From assembly GCA_964592255.1 (NCBI GenBank), contig CAZQCI010000010.1:1-36267 (forward strand): DNA of 36,267 bases, in the 5' to 3' direction. The position numbers and the translations under genes are program-made. The DNA comes from CAZQCI01 sp964592255 (GTDB lineage Bacteria > UBA10199 > SBBF01). The first letter of the stretch is position 1; each line of letters starts with the position of its first letter. Positions 1-6,892 of the stretch are shown piece by piece. The notes under the pieces are model-generated. The model saw only the letters and a list, made by a program, of their open reading frames with translations. It ran no database searches and was not told the origin of the DNA.

Positions 1-38
1 TTGGTACAGTCTATTTTGTGCAACCATAAGTAATATCT

Positions 39-74
39 GACTTTTGCCGGGCACTAACGTACTCGGCAAAAGTC
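39..74. repeat. Perfect 11-bp inverted repeat (hairpin)
   Basis: The arms GACTTTTGCCG (39-49) and CGGCAAAAGTC (64-74) are perfectly complementary around a 14-nt loop. There is no T-run on either side, so it is not a classical intrinsic terminator. A short open frame ends at a TAA just upstream (31-33), so the hairpin could still mark the 3' end of a gene lying outside the window. The rest of 1-158 shows nothing else I can support. Confidence 0.55.
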
Positions 75-158
75 GAATTACTATATAGTTATAAACTGAG
101 GGACTATCCCCTCTTCTTCTTTATTTACAAATTTTTTTAATTTGGATAGATACGCAGA

Positions 159-725
159 ATGAAAAATTTAAAAACCATTGGTTTTTTTATTCTTACTTTT
201 TTTCTAACCATCCATTTTTCACAAGGACAAAATAAAATGAACTTTACAGAACCTAAACAGCCTATGGCTTTTGAAAAAGGCAAAAAATACGAGGCAGTCA
301 TCCACACAGATAAAGGAGATATTACTTGTGAGTTAAATATTGAAAAGGCCCCTCTTTCGGCGACTAATTTTATTCAACTAGCTCGTGGTAAGTTTTACAA
401 TGGTCTTACTTTTCATCGGGTTGTTCCACAATTTGTGATTCAAGGTGGGGATCCTCAAGGAACAGGGAGTGGTGGACCTGGTTATACTTTGCCAGCAGAA
501 ATTGGCTTATCACATATTCAAGGGGCTTTAGCTTGGGCTCGTTTGGGAGATGAGGTAAACCCTCAAAAACGTTCAAGTGGTTCTCAGTTTTACATTACTT
601 TGGAAGCAACGCCCTTTTTGGATGGAAATTACACAGTTTTTGGGCAAACCATTTCCGGCATGGATGTGGTTCAGCAAATTCGTCAAGGTGATAAGATTAA
701 AAGTGTTGATATTGTCGTAAAGTAA
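159..725 (+). CDS. Secreted cyclophilin-type peptidyl-prolyl cis-trans isomerase
   Basis: The 188-residue product should catalyse cis-trans isomerisation of prolyl bonds during folding of exported proteins. Residues 1-23 form a signal peptide (basic start, long Phe/Leu/Ile core, ending near SQG), so the enzyme probably acts in the periplasm. Cyclophilin hallmarks are present: FHRVVPQFVIQGGDP, the GSGGPGY turn, SSGSQFYIT and LDGNYTVFGQ. Length fits a single-domain bacterial cyclophilin plus leader. The Trp found in cyclosporin-binding eukaryotic members is not evident, which is usual in bacteria. The start is the first ATG ahead of the leader; the Shine-Dalgarno is weak. It stands alone upstream of the rsmG/parAB block with a parS-containing gap after it. 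The family call is secure; its client proteins cannot be told from sequence. Confidence 0.93.
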   Translation: MKNLKTIGFFILTFFLTIHFSQGQNKMNFTEPKQPMAFEKGKKYEAVIHTDKGDITCELNIEKAPLSATNFIQLARGKFYNGLTFHRVVPQFVIQGGDPQGTGSGGPGYTLPAEIGLSHIQGALAWARLGDEVNPQKRSSGSQFYITLEATPFLDGNYTVFGQTISGMDVVQQIRQGDKIKSVDIVVK

Positions 726-823
726 CAGCTTTATTTGAAAATCTCCCCCATTTCCTATAAGATGTACAGAATTAAGTACTCAAAATAGGCTCCAATCTCT
801 CTAGATTCTTTTAAAATAAGGAT

Positions 824-839
824 TGTTTCACGTGAAACT
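824..839. promoter_or_regulatory. parS: parS centromere site (ParB binding), left of rsmG
   Basis: TGTTTCACGTGAAACT matches the widely conserved parS palindrome TGTTTCACGTGAAACA at 15 of 16 positions. It lies in the gap before rsmG and about 2.1 kb from the parB gene encoded in the same block. ParB-CTP should load here and spread to nucleate the segregation complex. Confidence 0.93.
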
Positions 840-892
840 CCTAATATGTACAGATTTTAAAGTCCAGAAACGTATTTTTATTATACGAACAA

Positions 893-1630
893 ATGAAAAA
901 TATGTCACAGATTCTTTCAAAACTTGAAAAATTGCTTTTACTGAATGGTTTTGATCTCAATGATGATCAAAAACGGAAAATAGAGTGTTTTGTAGAGCTT
1001 TTAATGAAATGGAATCAGACCATTAATTTAACGGCTCATCGAACTGTAGAAGATGTTCTTGAAAAAGATATATTGGATAATTTGTATTTAGTTAAAGGAA
1101 TTGATGAGCAAGAAGTGGTTTTTAATTCTTGTATTGATTTAGGGTGTGGAGCTGGTTTTTCGGGTATTGTACTCCATATTCTAAAAAATAATATTAAAAT
1201 CAAATACTTAGATAGTGATCGTAAAAAGATTAACTTCATTAAGCAGGTTTATAGAGAGCTGAAATTGGGGTTATCTCGGTTTTTAAGCCCTTCCGAAGGG
1301 GTTTTATTACCAAATACTTGTGGAGAAAAGCCATTTATTGATACTTCTCCCCTTGCAGCAGAGTTCTTAATTCAACGAGTAGAAGAGGGGATTAAGGAAG
1401 AAGAAAAGGTTGATATCTCTATAACCCGCGCTACTTGGGCTTTAGCGGACTATCTTAAATATGCCCATTATTATGTACAGAATTCAGGTATAATTATAAG
1501 TATGGCCGGTAAAAAGAATGACACGCAACATATTGATAATAAAGAGGAATTCGAAGTGTCCACCATCAATTATACCATTAAGCCTCAAAACTATGAGAGG
1601 GCCCTTCTTTTTTTTAAAAAAATAAAATAG
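893..1630 (+). CDS. rsmG: 16S rRNA (guanine-527-N7)-methyltransferase RsmG
   Basis: RsmG (GidB) methylates N7 of G527 in 16S rRNA using S-adenosylmethionine. The N-terminal helical part carries the family signature KWNQTINLTAHR (39-50), and the SAM-binding motif I reads DLGCGAGFSG (82-91), followed by the acidic end of beta-2 (YLDSDRKK). SITRATWAL corresponds to the usual SRA motif. The 245-residue product is longer than the usual 205-240 because about 30 residues (roughly 128-157) sit between RELKL and RVEE, where E. coli has about eight. That stretch contains palindromes (see findings). An in-frame ATG at 902 is an alternative start. Position beside parA/parB is the classic origin-proximal arrangement, although mnmG is not seen upstream. 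Confidence 0.93.
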   Translation: MKNMSQILSKLEKLLLLNGFDLNDDQKRKIECFVELLMKWNQTINLTAHRTVEDVLEKDILDNLYLVKGIDEQEVVFNSCIDLGCGAGFSGIVLHILKNNIKIKYLDSDRKKINFIKQVYRELKLGLSRFLSPSEGVLLPNTCGEKPFIDTSPLAAEFLIQRVEEGIKEEEKVDISITRATWALADYLKYAHYYVQNSGIIISMAGKKNDTQHIDNKEEFEVSTINYTIKPQNYERALLFFKKIK

Positions 1631-1633
1631 AGA

Positions 1634-1649
1634 AGTTTCACGTGAAACA
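1634..1649. promoter_or_regulatory. parS: parS centromere site (ParB binding), between rsmG and parA
   Basis: AGTTTCACGTGAAACA matches the parS consensus at 15 of 16 positions; its core GTTTCACGTGAAAC is a perfect palindrome. It begins 4 bp after the rsmG stop and lies about 170 bp upstream of parA. Together with the site at 824-839 it brackets rsmG, so ParB spreading could cover the parA promoter. Confidence 0.92.
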
Positions 1650-1817
1650 TTTCAACTTATTGATTTTAAAATAGGATTTGGAACGGTTTTTTTAGGTATT
1701 TTTTAGTTTAATTTTTGATCGATAATTTTTCTTGCGTAATTTTGAATTTCTAATAAACATCTTTTTAACTTAAAAAATAGGTTTTTAAGCCGTTTTCAAT
1801 AAGAAGAGGAGGCTAAA

Positions 1818-2624
1818 ATGAAGATAATTTCTATTTGTAACCAAAAAGGGGGGGTTGGTAAAACAACTTCTACTATTAATTTGGGAGCTGCTTTAGCTCA
1901 GTTGGATAAGAAAGTTCTTCTTATTGATATGGATCCACAAGGAAATGCGGGTAGCGGTTTGGGTCTTAATAAATATCGGGTTGAAAAAAGTATCTATCAT
2001 GCTTTGATTGGCGAGGTATCCATCCAGCAGGTGATTCGTAAAACAGAGATTCCCAATTTAGATATTGCCCCTTCTAATCGAGATTTGATTGGTGCAGAAA
2101 TTGAACTTGTTTCGGCTTTTGCTCGGGAGAATAAATTGAAAAATGCTCTTCGAGAAGTGGTGGATGCTTATGACTATATTATAATAGATTGTCCTCCTTC
2201 TTTAAACCTTTTAACAGTTAATGCCTTAAATGCTTCTGACAATGTATTGATTCCGGTTCAGGCAGAATATTATGCTTTGGAAGGAATTTCGGAATTAGTT
2301 CATACCATTGATCTGATCAAACAAAACATTAATCCGGATTTACAAATAGGGGGGATTATCTTAACGATGTTTGATTCTCGAAATAATTTGGCCCATCAAG
2401 TGGCTAATGAAGTTCGGGCCCATTTTAAAGAAAAAGTTTTTACAACTTCAATTCCTCGAAATGTTAAATTATCAGAGTCGCCTTCTCATGGAATGCCAAT
2501 TCAATTGTATGATCCAAAGTCGAAGGGTACAGAGAGTTATCAACAATTAGCTCATGAAGTTATTCATCGTTCCGCTTTAGTTCAAAAAGGCGGATTAGTT
2601 TTATTGGCTAATGAAACAAATTAG
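1818..2624 (+). CDS. parA: Chromosome-partitioning ATPase ParA (Soj)
   Basis: ParA is a deviant-Walker ATPase that binds nucleoid DNA non-specifically as an ATP dimer and moves ParB-parS complexes during origin segregation. The P-loop reads QKGGVGKTT (9-17) with the signature Lys, followed by DMDPQGNAGSGLG and the Walker B stretch YIIIDCPPSL. The 268-residue length and absence of an N-terminal helix-turn-helix indicate a chromosomal (type Ia-like, short) Soj rather than a plasmid SopA/ParA. A strong AGGAGG-type Shine-Dalgarno precedes the ATG. It follows rsmG and a parS site. It is separated from parB by an unusually long 350-bp gap, so the two may not be strictly co-transcribed. Confidence 0.96.
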   Translation: MKIISICNQKGGVGKTTSTINLGAALAQLDKKVLLIDMDPQGNAGSGLGLNKYRVEKSIYHALIGEVSIQQVIRKTEIPNLDIAPSNRDLIGAEIELVSAFARENKLKNALREVVDAYDYIIIDCPPSLNLLTVNALNASDNVLIPVQAEYYALEGISELVHTIDLIKQNINPDLQIGGIILTMFDSRNNLAHQVANEVRAHFKEKVFTTSIPRNVKLSESPSHGMPIQLYDPKSKGTESYQQLAHEVIHRSALVQKGGLVLLANETN

Positions 2625-2977
2625 AAATATCTTAAAATATAGATATCCCGAGTTTTTGTGATATTTAGATATCAAATATGGATATTTTGAAGCATTAGGT
2701 AAAATATTTAGTATATTTTTTTTAATGGTTTGAAAGTTTATAGATCTATCCAAATAGTTTGGGCTCTTTCAAAAAAACATACCATTAATAAAATATTAGG
2801 TAGTGGGTCAGATTGAAGTTTAACGAAGAAAAAAATAGTTATCCTGGCATGCTTTCCCGACGGGATCCATTATATAAAAGTTAAGTTCGATTAAAAGAAG
2901 TAGTAGGTTTATTATAACTTAAATTGTTGATCCAACTGACGACAAATAGAGTTAATAAAAAATAGTTAGAGGTGACT
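2625..2977. other. Long parA-parB intergenic region with GATAT-type repeats
   Basis: This gap carries no convincing gene. Its first 65 bp hold five copies of a GATATC/GATATT-like hexamer: AAATATC at 2625-2631, GATATC at 2642-2647 and 2668-2673, and GATATT at 2660-2665 and 2681-2686. The two GATATC copies lie in near-identical TAGATATC contexts 26 bp apart, spacing compatible with a protein-binding array. The remainder is AT-rich, with only an 11-codon open frame that I do not support. A separate parB promoter here is plausible but no clean -35/-10 pair stands out. Confidence 0.4.
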
Positions 2978-3910
2978 ATGCAAGAAAGAAAAGCTTTAGG
3001 AAAAGGTTTAAGTTCATTAATTCCATTGGGTGGTCGTTTTCAAGAATCGGCTTCAAAGGTTTATTTCGAATGTCCGATTTCTGATATTATGGCTAGCCCT
3101 AACCAACCTCGAAAATTATTTGATAAATCAGCCATTGATGAATTGGCTGCTTCGATCGAAGAAAAAGGAATTTTACAACCTCTTGTTGTTAGAAGTTTGG
3201 GAGGGGGGAAATACGAAATTATTGCTGGTGAACGACGCTTTCGGGCGGCTCAATCTTTAGGGTTAAGTCAAGTGCCTGTGATTGTGAAAGAAGCCGACAA
3301 CCAAGAAACTTTGGAATTGGCTCTTATCGAAAATCTGCAACGCCAAGATTTAAATCCGGTTGAAGAAGCTTTGGCCTTTAAAGAATTGTTGAGTAAGTAT
3401 CAATATACTCAAGACGAATTAGCCAAGCGTATTGGTAAAGACCGATCAAGTATTGCTAACACACTTCGCTTATTAAAGTTATCAGATGGAATTCGTGCCT
3501 ATATTATTTCGGGCCAAATTTCTATGGGACATGCCAGGGCTCTTCTTGCCATCGATAATTCTGATATCCAAAAGAAAGTCGCGGATCGCATTATCCAAGA
3601 TCAACTTTCGGTGAGAGACATTGAAGACTTGGTCCGTAAATTTAAAGAAGGAGAAAATTTTGACTCAACATCTTTGAGTGATAATAATTCTGACGAAACA
3701 GTTACAGCGTCAACAATTTCAGTAGTGCCGGAATCCACTCATAGTTCCTTGTCTGTTTTAGAAGATGATTTGAAAAAACATTTTAAAACTAAGGTTAAGA
3801 TTAAAAGTTCCGGAAATTCGGGAAAAGGAAAAATTGTTATCAATTATCATTCGACGGAAGATTTGAATCGGATTGTTCAACTATTAAAAGCCAATCAGAT
3901 TGTGGGGTAA
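2978..3910 (+). CDS. parB: Chromosome-partitioning protein ParB (Spo0J), CTPase and parS-binding
   Basis: ParB loads on parS, hydrolyses CTP and spreads as a sliding clamp, forming the cargo moved by ParA. The N-terminus begins with the family's ALGKGLSSL box. PNQPRKLFD, the CTP-binding GERRFRAA motif and IENLQRQDLNP follow. The helix-turn-helix region (DELAKRIGKDRSSIANTLRLLKLS) matches family members, and the C-terminal dimerisation domain ends with NYHSTEDLNRIVQLL. An Asp/Ser/Thr-rich linker separates the last two. I choose the ATG at 2978 because AGAGG lies five to six bases upstream; an in-frame GTG at 2972 overlaps that ribosome site and is less likely. The product is about 310 residues. 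Two parS sites lie upstream in the same block. Confidence 0.96.
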   Translation: MQERKALGKGLSSLIPLGGRFQESASKVYFECPISDIMASPNQPRKLFDKSAIDELAASIEEKGILQPLVVRSLGGGKYEIIAGERRFRAAQSLGLSQVPVIVKEADNQETLELALIENLQRQDLNPVEEALAFKELLSKYQYTQDELAKRIGKDRSSIANTLRLLKLSDGIRAYIISGQISMGHARALLAIDNSDIQKKVADRIIQDQLSVRDIEDLVRKFKEGENFDSTSLSDNNSDETVTASTISVVPESTHSSLSVLEDDLKKHFKTKVKIKSSGNSGKGKIVINYHSTEDLNRIVQLLKANQIVG

Positions 3911-3997
3911 GTTATGAAATGGTTCTTGAAAAATCCGTCTGGAACTGATAATTCAGGCAATCTTCGTAAAATCAATCAACAAAAAGAGGAGACAAGT

Positions 3998-4405
3998 ATG
4001 TTTGGTGAAAAAGGGGAGGCAGCTAAATTGGGTGATTATTCTAAAAATGTCAGTACCGTCTTAGATCGGGAATCTTCTTTTGAAGGAAAAATGACCTTCG
4101 AAGGCTGTGTGATTATCAATGGAAAATTTAAAGGCGAAATTTTTTCTGATGGTAAGCTCATTGTAGGAGAGGGCGGTCTGGTGGAAGGAAAAGTTGAAAT
4201 TGGAGAAATCCAAATTCAAGGTGAAGTACATGGAAACATTTTGGCCAAAGATAAAATCGAAATTTTAGCCCCAGCCGTAGTACAAGGGGATATTTCGGCG
4301 CCTAATTTAATCATTAAAGAAGGAGCCATTTTTGAAGGAAATTGTTCCATGGGTCGGCAAGATCGCAAAAATGTTCTCGACCTTCCTTCACGTTCCGCAG
4401 ATTAA
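3998..4405 (+). CDS. Bactofilin (polymer-forming cytoskeletal protein)
   Basis: Bactofilins form nucleotide-independent filaments from a right-handed beta-helix core and act as scaffolds at membranes or cell poles. The product has a short N-terminal tail followed by regularly spaced glycine/valine/isoleucine turns (FEGKMTFEGCVIINGKFKGEI, then VEGKVEIGEIQIQGEVHGNI, then VQGDISAPNLIIKEGAIFEG), the classic DUF583 pattern. An AGAGGAG ribosome site precedes the ATG at 3998, giving 135 residues starting MFGEKGE. An upstream in-frame ATG at 3914 would add 28 residues but has a poor ribosome site and lies three bases after parB. Location directly behind parAB recalls the myxobacterial bactofilin scaffold that positions ParABS, so a role in organising the segregation machinery is a reasonable inference, not proven. 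Confidence 0.92.
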   Translation: MFGEKGEAAKLGDYSKNVSTVLDRESSFEGKMTFEGCVIINGKFKGEIFSDGKLIVGEGGLVEGKVEIGEIQIQGEVHGNILAKDKIEILAPAVVQGDISAPNLIIKEGAIFEGNCSMGRQDRKNVLDLPSRSAD

Positions 4406-4434
4406 ATTAGAAAAACCCCTTAAAGAGTAAAAAC

Positions 4435-4463
4435 TTGACAGGGATGGGAGCATCACTTAAAAA
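4435..4463 (+). promoter_or_regulatory. Candidate sigma-70-type promoter for the small lipoprotein gene
   Basis: A perfect TTGACA (-35) at 4435-4440 is followed after 17 bp by TAAAAA (-10) at 4458-4463. The -35 is perfect but the -10 is weak. Position, about 90 bp before the lipoprotein start, fits. Confidence 0.35.
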
Positions 4464-4549
4464 CGTTTCATCATAATCTTGATACCCAAAGAATCTTCAA
4501 AAGAAGGTGAAAGGTGTCAGTGGATGATTCAAACAAACTCGGAGACATA

Positions 4550-4732
4550 ATGAAAAAAATATCTTTCGTATTTGCTTTTTTAGCCTTAGCCGCTTGCAGC
4601 AAACCTCAAGAAGAACCAAAACAACCAGAAGCTCCTGCTGCTCAAGCAGCACCTGCACCTGCTGAAGCGCCAGCTCCGGCTCCTGAGCAAGCAGCACCTG
4701 CTCAAGATGCAGCACCTGCTGCTGGTGAATAA
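4550..4732 (+). CDS. Small Ala/Pro/Glu-rich lipoprotein
   Basis: The 60-residue product starts MKKISFVFAFLALAACSKP. A basic start, a hydrophobic core and a lipobox (LAAC) make Cys16 the likely lipidated first residue of the mature protein. The mature part is about 44 residues of repeated Ala-Pro-Glu/Gln (AAPAPAE, APAPAPEQ, AAPAQDAAP), predicted to be extended and disordered, perhaps a spacer reaching into the periplasm. No enzymatic domain is visible. GGAG lies five bases before the ATG at 4550, which supports this start over an upstream one at 4514. It has its own promoter candidate and is closed by a strong terminator, suggesting an abundant monocistronic small envelope protein. Function is unknown. 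Confidence 0.8.
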   Translation: MKKISFVFAFLALAACSKPQEEPKQPEAPAAQAAPAPAEAPAPAPEQAAPAQDAAPAAGE

Positions 4733-4777
4733 CTTTTACTAGTTATTTTTAGTATCTCGGTAGTACTATTATTTTTT

Positions 4778-4814
4778 AATGCCCTCATCTTAAAAAGGTG
4801 AGGGCATTTTTTTT
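4778..4814. terminator. Bidirectional intrinsic terminator
   Basis: A 10-bp stem AATGCCCTCA / TGAGGGCATT with a short A/T-rich loop is followed by a run of eight T on the plus strand. An A/T-rich stretch (ATTTTTTAA) precedes it, giving a weaker T-run on the minus strand. It lies between the lipoprotein gene and the convergent tlyA gene and probably serves both. Confidence 0.88.
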
Positions 4815-4821
4815 ATTACAG

Positions 4822-5580
4822 TCAATCTTTACGATAAGAAGTTGCAGTAATAAGAAATTCTTGATTTCCATCCTGACCAAAAATAGGGGAGGGGATTATT
4901 TCTTTTATATCCAAATTTTCCTGCATAAATAAATTTTTTATTTTCTCTACTGCTTCAAGACGGAATTTTTCTTCTTTGACAATACCACCTTTGCCCACTT
5001 TTTCTTTTCCTACTTCAAATTGAGGTTTAATAAGACAAATGATGTCTAATTTTTTATAAGGTAGCTCTAAAATTTTGGGAATAATTTTAGTAAGTGAAAT
5101 GAAGGAAACATCGACCACAGCGATATCAATAAAATCTTTGATGAGTGAAATATCAAAATTTCTAAAATTAGTTCTTTCAAATAAAATGACTCTGGAATCT
5201 TGTCTTAACTTCCAATCAATTTGCCCATAACCCACATCGACCCCGTATACTTTTTTAGCTCCATATTTTAGAAGGCAATCGGTAAACCCGCCCGTGGATA
5301 CTCCAACATCTAAACAAATTTTATCACGGACATCCGTTTTGAAGTGATCTAATGCCCCTTGAAGTTTAAGCCCACCACGGCTGACGAAAGGATGATCTTG
5401 GCCTTTGATGATGAAGGTGTCTTCTGGTGAAAAAAGTTCAGAAGTTTTATCAATTCTTTGCGTTCCACGAAAAACGGAACCGCTCATGATTAAACTTTGT
5501 GCGCGGGTACGGGAGGGGGCTAAACCTTTTTCAACAAGTAATTGATCGATACGGATTTTCTTTTTGCCGGAAGTAGGCAT
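4822..5580 (-). CDS. tlyA: TlyA-family rRNA 2'-O-methyltransferase / hemolysin-like protein
   Basis: TlyA-family proteins 2'-O-methylate cytidines of 16S/23S rRNA; the hemolysin name is historical. Residues 8-65 form an S4 RNA-binding domain (RIDQLLVEKGLAPSRTRAQSLI). Then comes the family linker PFVSRGGLKL and an FtsJ/RrmJ-type SAM domain with motif I DVGVSTGGFTDCLL, the acidic AVVDVSFISL stretch, and IKPQFEVGKEKVGKGGIV carrying the catalytic Lys region. Length (252) is normal. It starts only three bases after the stop of the RidA-family gene, so the two are almost certainly co-transcribed and translationally coupled. No Shine-Dalgarno is needed or seen. Only one of the two known rRNA targets may be modified; sequence alone does not tell which. 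Confidence 0.93.
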   Translation of the reverse strand: MPTSGKKKIRIDQLLVEKGLAPSRTRAQSLIMSGSVFRGTQRIDKTSELFSPEDTFIIKGQDHPFVSRGGLKLQGALDHFKTDVRDKICLDVGVSTGGFTDCLLKYGAKKVYGVDVGYGQIDWKLRQDSRVILFERTNFRNFDISLIKDFIDIAVVDVSFISLTKIIPKILELPYKKLDIICLIKPQFEVGKEKVGKGGIVKEEKFRLEAVEKIKNLFMQENLDIKEIIPSPIFGQDGNQEFLITATSYRKD

Positions 5581-5583
5581 GGA

Positions 5584-6045
5584 TTACTTTATTTCTACAA
5601 TCAAATCCAATTCAACACAGGCACCCATGGGAAGCTCTAGAACCCCAATGCTCACACGCGAGTGAGATCCGATTTCATCCCCAAAAATTTGAACCAAAAG
5701 TTCCGATGGTGTATTCATGACTTTGGCTTGATCGTTGTATCCAATGGCGGAACAGACATAACCACTTAAGCGAACTATTTTTTTAATTTTGTTTAAATCC
5801 GAAACAGCCCATTTGATGGCTGCCAAAGCATTGATGAGTGCAGTTTTAGCAGCACGTTGTGCATTTTCAGTTGATACTTCTTTGCCAACACGTCCCTTAA
5901 AATTAAGACGTCCGTCCGATAAGGGTAATTGGCCGGAAGTGAAAACTAGTTTTCCAGATTTTACGGCGGGAATATAGGAACCCACCGGAGGACTTAAGGA
6001 TGGAATATCTATTTTCAAATCTTTAATTTTTTTTTCAAAATCCAT
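5584..6045 (-). CDS. RidA/YjgF-family protein (enamine/imine deaminase-like)
   Basis: RidA-family proteins hydrolyse reactive enamine/imine intermediates made by PLP enzymes, or bind small metabolites. The 153-residue product shows GSYIPAVKSGKLVFTSGQLPL near the N-terminus and the C-terminal signature SRVSIGVLELPMGACVELDLIVEIK, in which the Arg equivalent to the catalytic Arg of RidA is kept. It has a longer N-terminal part than archetypal RidA (about 128 residues) and resembles the subgroup annotated YjgF_YER057c_UK114_like_1, whose activity is not established, so deamination is inferred only from family. It is translated just ahead of tlyA with a three-base gap. Confidence 0.88.
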   Translation of the reverse strand: MDFEKKIKDLKIDIPSLSPPVGSYIPAVKSGKLVFTSGQLPLSDGRLNFKGRVGKEVSTENAQRAAKTALINALAAIKWAVSDLNKIKKIVRLSGYVCSAIGYNDQAKVMNTPSELLVQIFGDEIGSHSRVSIGVLELPMGACVELDLIVEIK

Positions 6046-6088
6046 TTTGTATATCTTTTACGGGGTGACTCCCACTACTCATTATTTT

Positions 6089-6144
6089 ATCCTTCGAAAA
6101 ACTCGGCCCCAAGGGGGCGAAAATTAGATTGTTTTTCTCAGGAT
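6089..6144. repeat. Imperfect inverted repeat between a methyltransferase-like gene and ridA
   Basis: ATCCTTCGAAAAAC (6089-6102) and GTTTTTCTCAGGAT (6131-6144) pair at 12 of 14 positions. Motifs of the CCTTCGA...CTCAGGAT type are common in dispersed bacterial intergenic palindromes. A shorter CTCG/CGAG pair follows near 6150-6170. It may be a REP-like copy or an attenuated terminator for ridA-side transcription. Confidence 0.45.
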
Positions 6145-6161
6145 GAAACTCGGGAGCTTGC

Positions 6162-6878
6162 TCACGAGTTTTTCATATATTTGACCACACGCAAAAAAAG
6201 AACAAGTGGAATACCGCGGTATTCATCAAAAGATCCTTCGCCGGCGGGCCCTAAAAAGAAAGGGCGAGTTTCCTTATCTACTACTCCTTCCGTTAAAGTT
6301 TCCAAATAGAAATTATTTTCTCTTAAAACATTAAAATAATTTTGGAGGCTATTGGATGTACGCACAGGTGAAGAAGGGTTTTGATTGGTTAAAAGCAATT
6401 CTACTGTGGGATGAATAAAAGAAAAAACGGCGCGACCCCCGTTGGCCAAAGTTTTAGAAATAGCTGCCATGCTGGGCATGAAATCTTTTCTAAAACAAGA
6501 AGCTACCGGCATAAAAACAGTGTCGAAAAAAGAAGAGCGGACAGCCAAAGAACGCAAATTTCCATTAACCGAAAAAAGGCGCCCACTTTTTGGAGGGATG
6601 AAAGGTTCCAATTGATAGTTGATAATTTGTTGAGGGGCCATTTTGGCAACTCGTTCTAAAATTAATTTTGATGAAGCATGAGAAAGAAAAAGAATATTTT
6701 TAGAAATAATCTCGGGCGCTACTTCTAAAAAATGCTTCTGTTCCACAAATTGAAAAAGATCAGAAAGCTGCTGGTCTGTCATGGAGTTGAGAAAATGAGT
6801 TTGCCGAAAAGAAGGCAAAACATTCGCGGCTTCAGATTTTCCAAACCATCGTTTTAGATTGTGCACGACTCCGGCCAT
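6162..6878 (-). CDS. Degenerate methyltransferase-like protein of unknown function
   Basis: The 238-residue product has the later strands of a class I SAM methyltransferase fold: SFFDTVFMPVASCFRKDFMPSMAAISKTLANGGRAVFSFIHP resembles the 'D-V-N-L-hydrophobic ... L-GG-RAVFSF' part of Methyltransf_11/BioC proteins. However, the place where motif I (DxGxGxG) should be reads NILFLSHASSKLI, so the usual SAM-binding glycines are missing. It is therefore either a pseudoenzyme or a diverged binder. No signal peptide or membrane segment is seen. It starts 14 bases after the stop of the Phd-like gene and is probably in one operon with it. I know of no characterised homologue; the fold call is an inference from pattern. 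Confidence 0.6.
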   Translation of the reverse strand: MAGVVHNLKRWFGKSEAANVLPSFRQTHFLNSMTDQQLSDLFQFVEQKHFLEVAPEIISKNILFLSHASSKLILERVAKMAPQQIINYQLEPFIPPKSGRLFSVNGNLRSLAVRSSFFDTVFMPVASCFRKDFMPSMAAISKTLANGGRAVFSFIHPTVELLLTNQNPSSPVRTSNSLQNYFNVLRENNFYLETLTEGVVDKETRPFFLGPAGEGSFDEYRGIPLVLFLRVVKYMKNS

Positions 6879-6892
6879 GGGTTATCCGTTGT

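Noticed and set aside
1..33. Ten-codon open frame ending at the left edge
   Set aside because: Could be the tail of a gene outside the window, but ten codons give no evidence either way.
2837..2845. TTATCCTGG as a DnaA box
   Set aside because: It departs from TTATNCACA at two positions and stands alone, so an origin here is not supported.
4497..4715. Minus-strand frame opposite the small lipoprotein, rich in Leu/Gln/Val
   Set aside because: It is the antisense reading of the Ala/Pro-rich repeat; no ribosome site, and the plus-strand lipobox explains the region.
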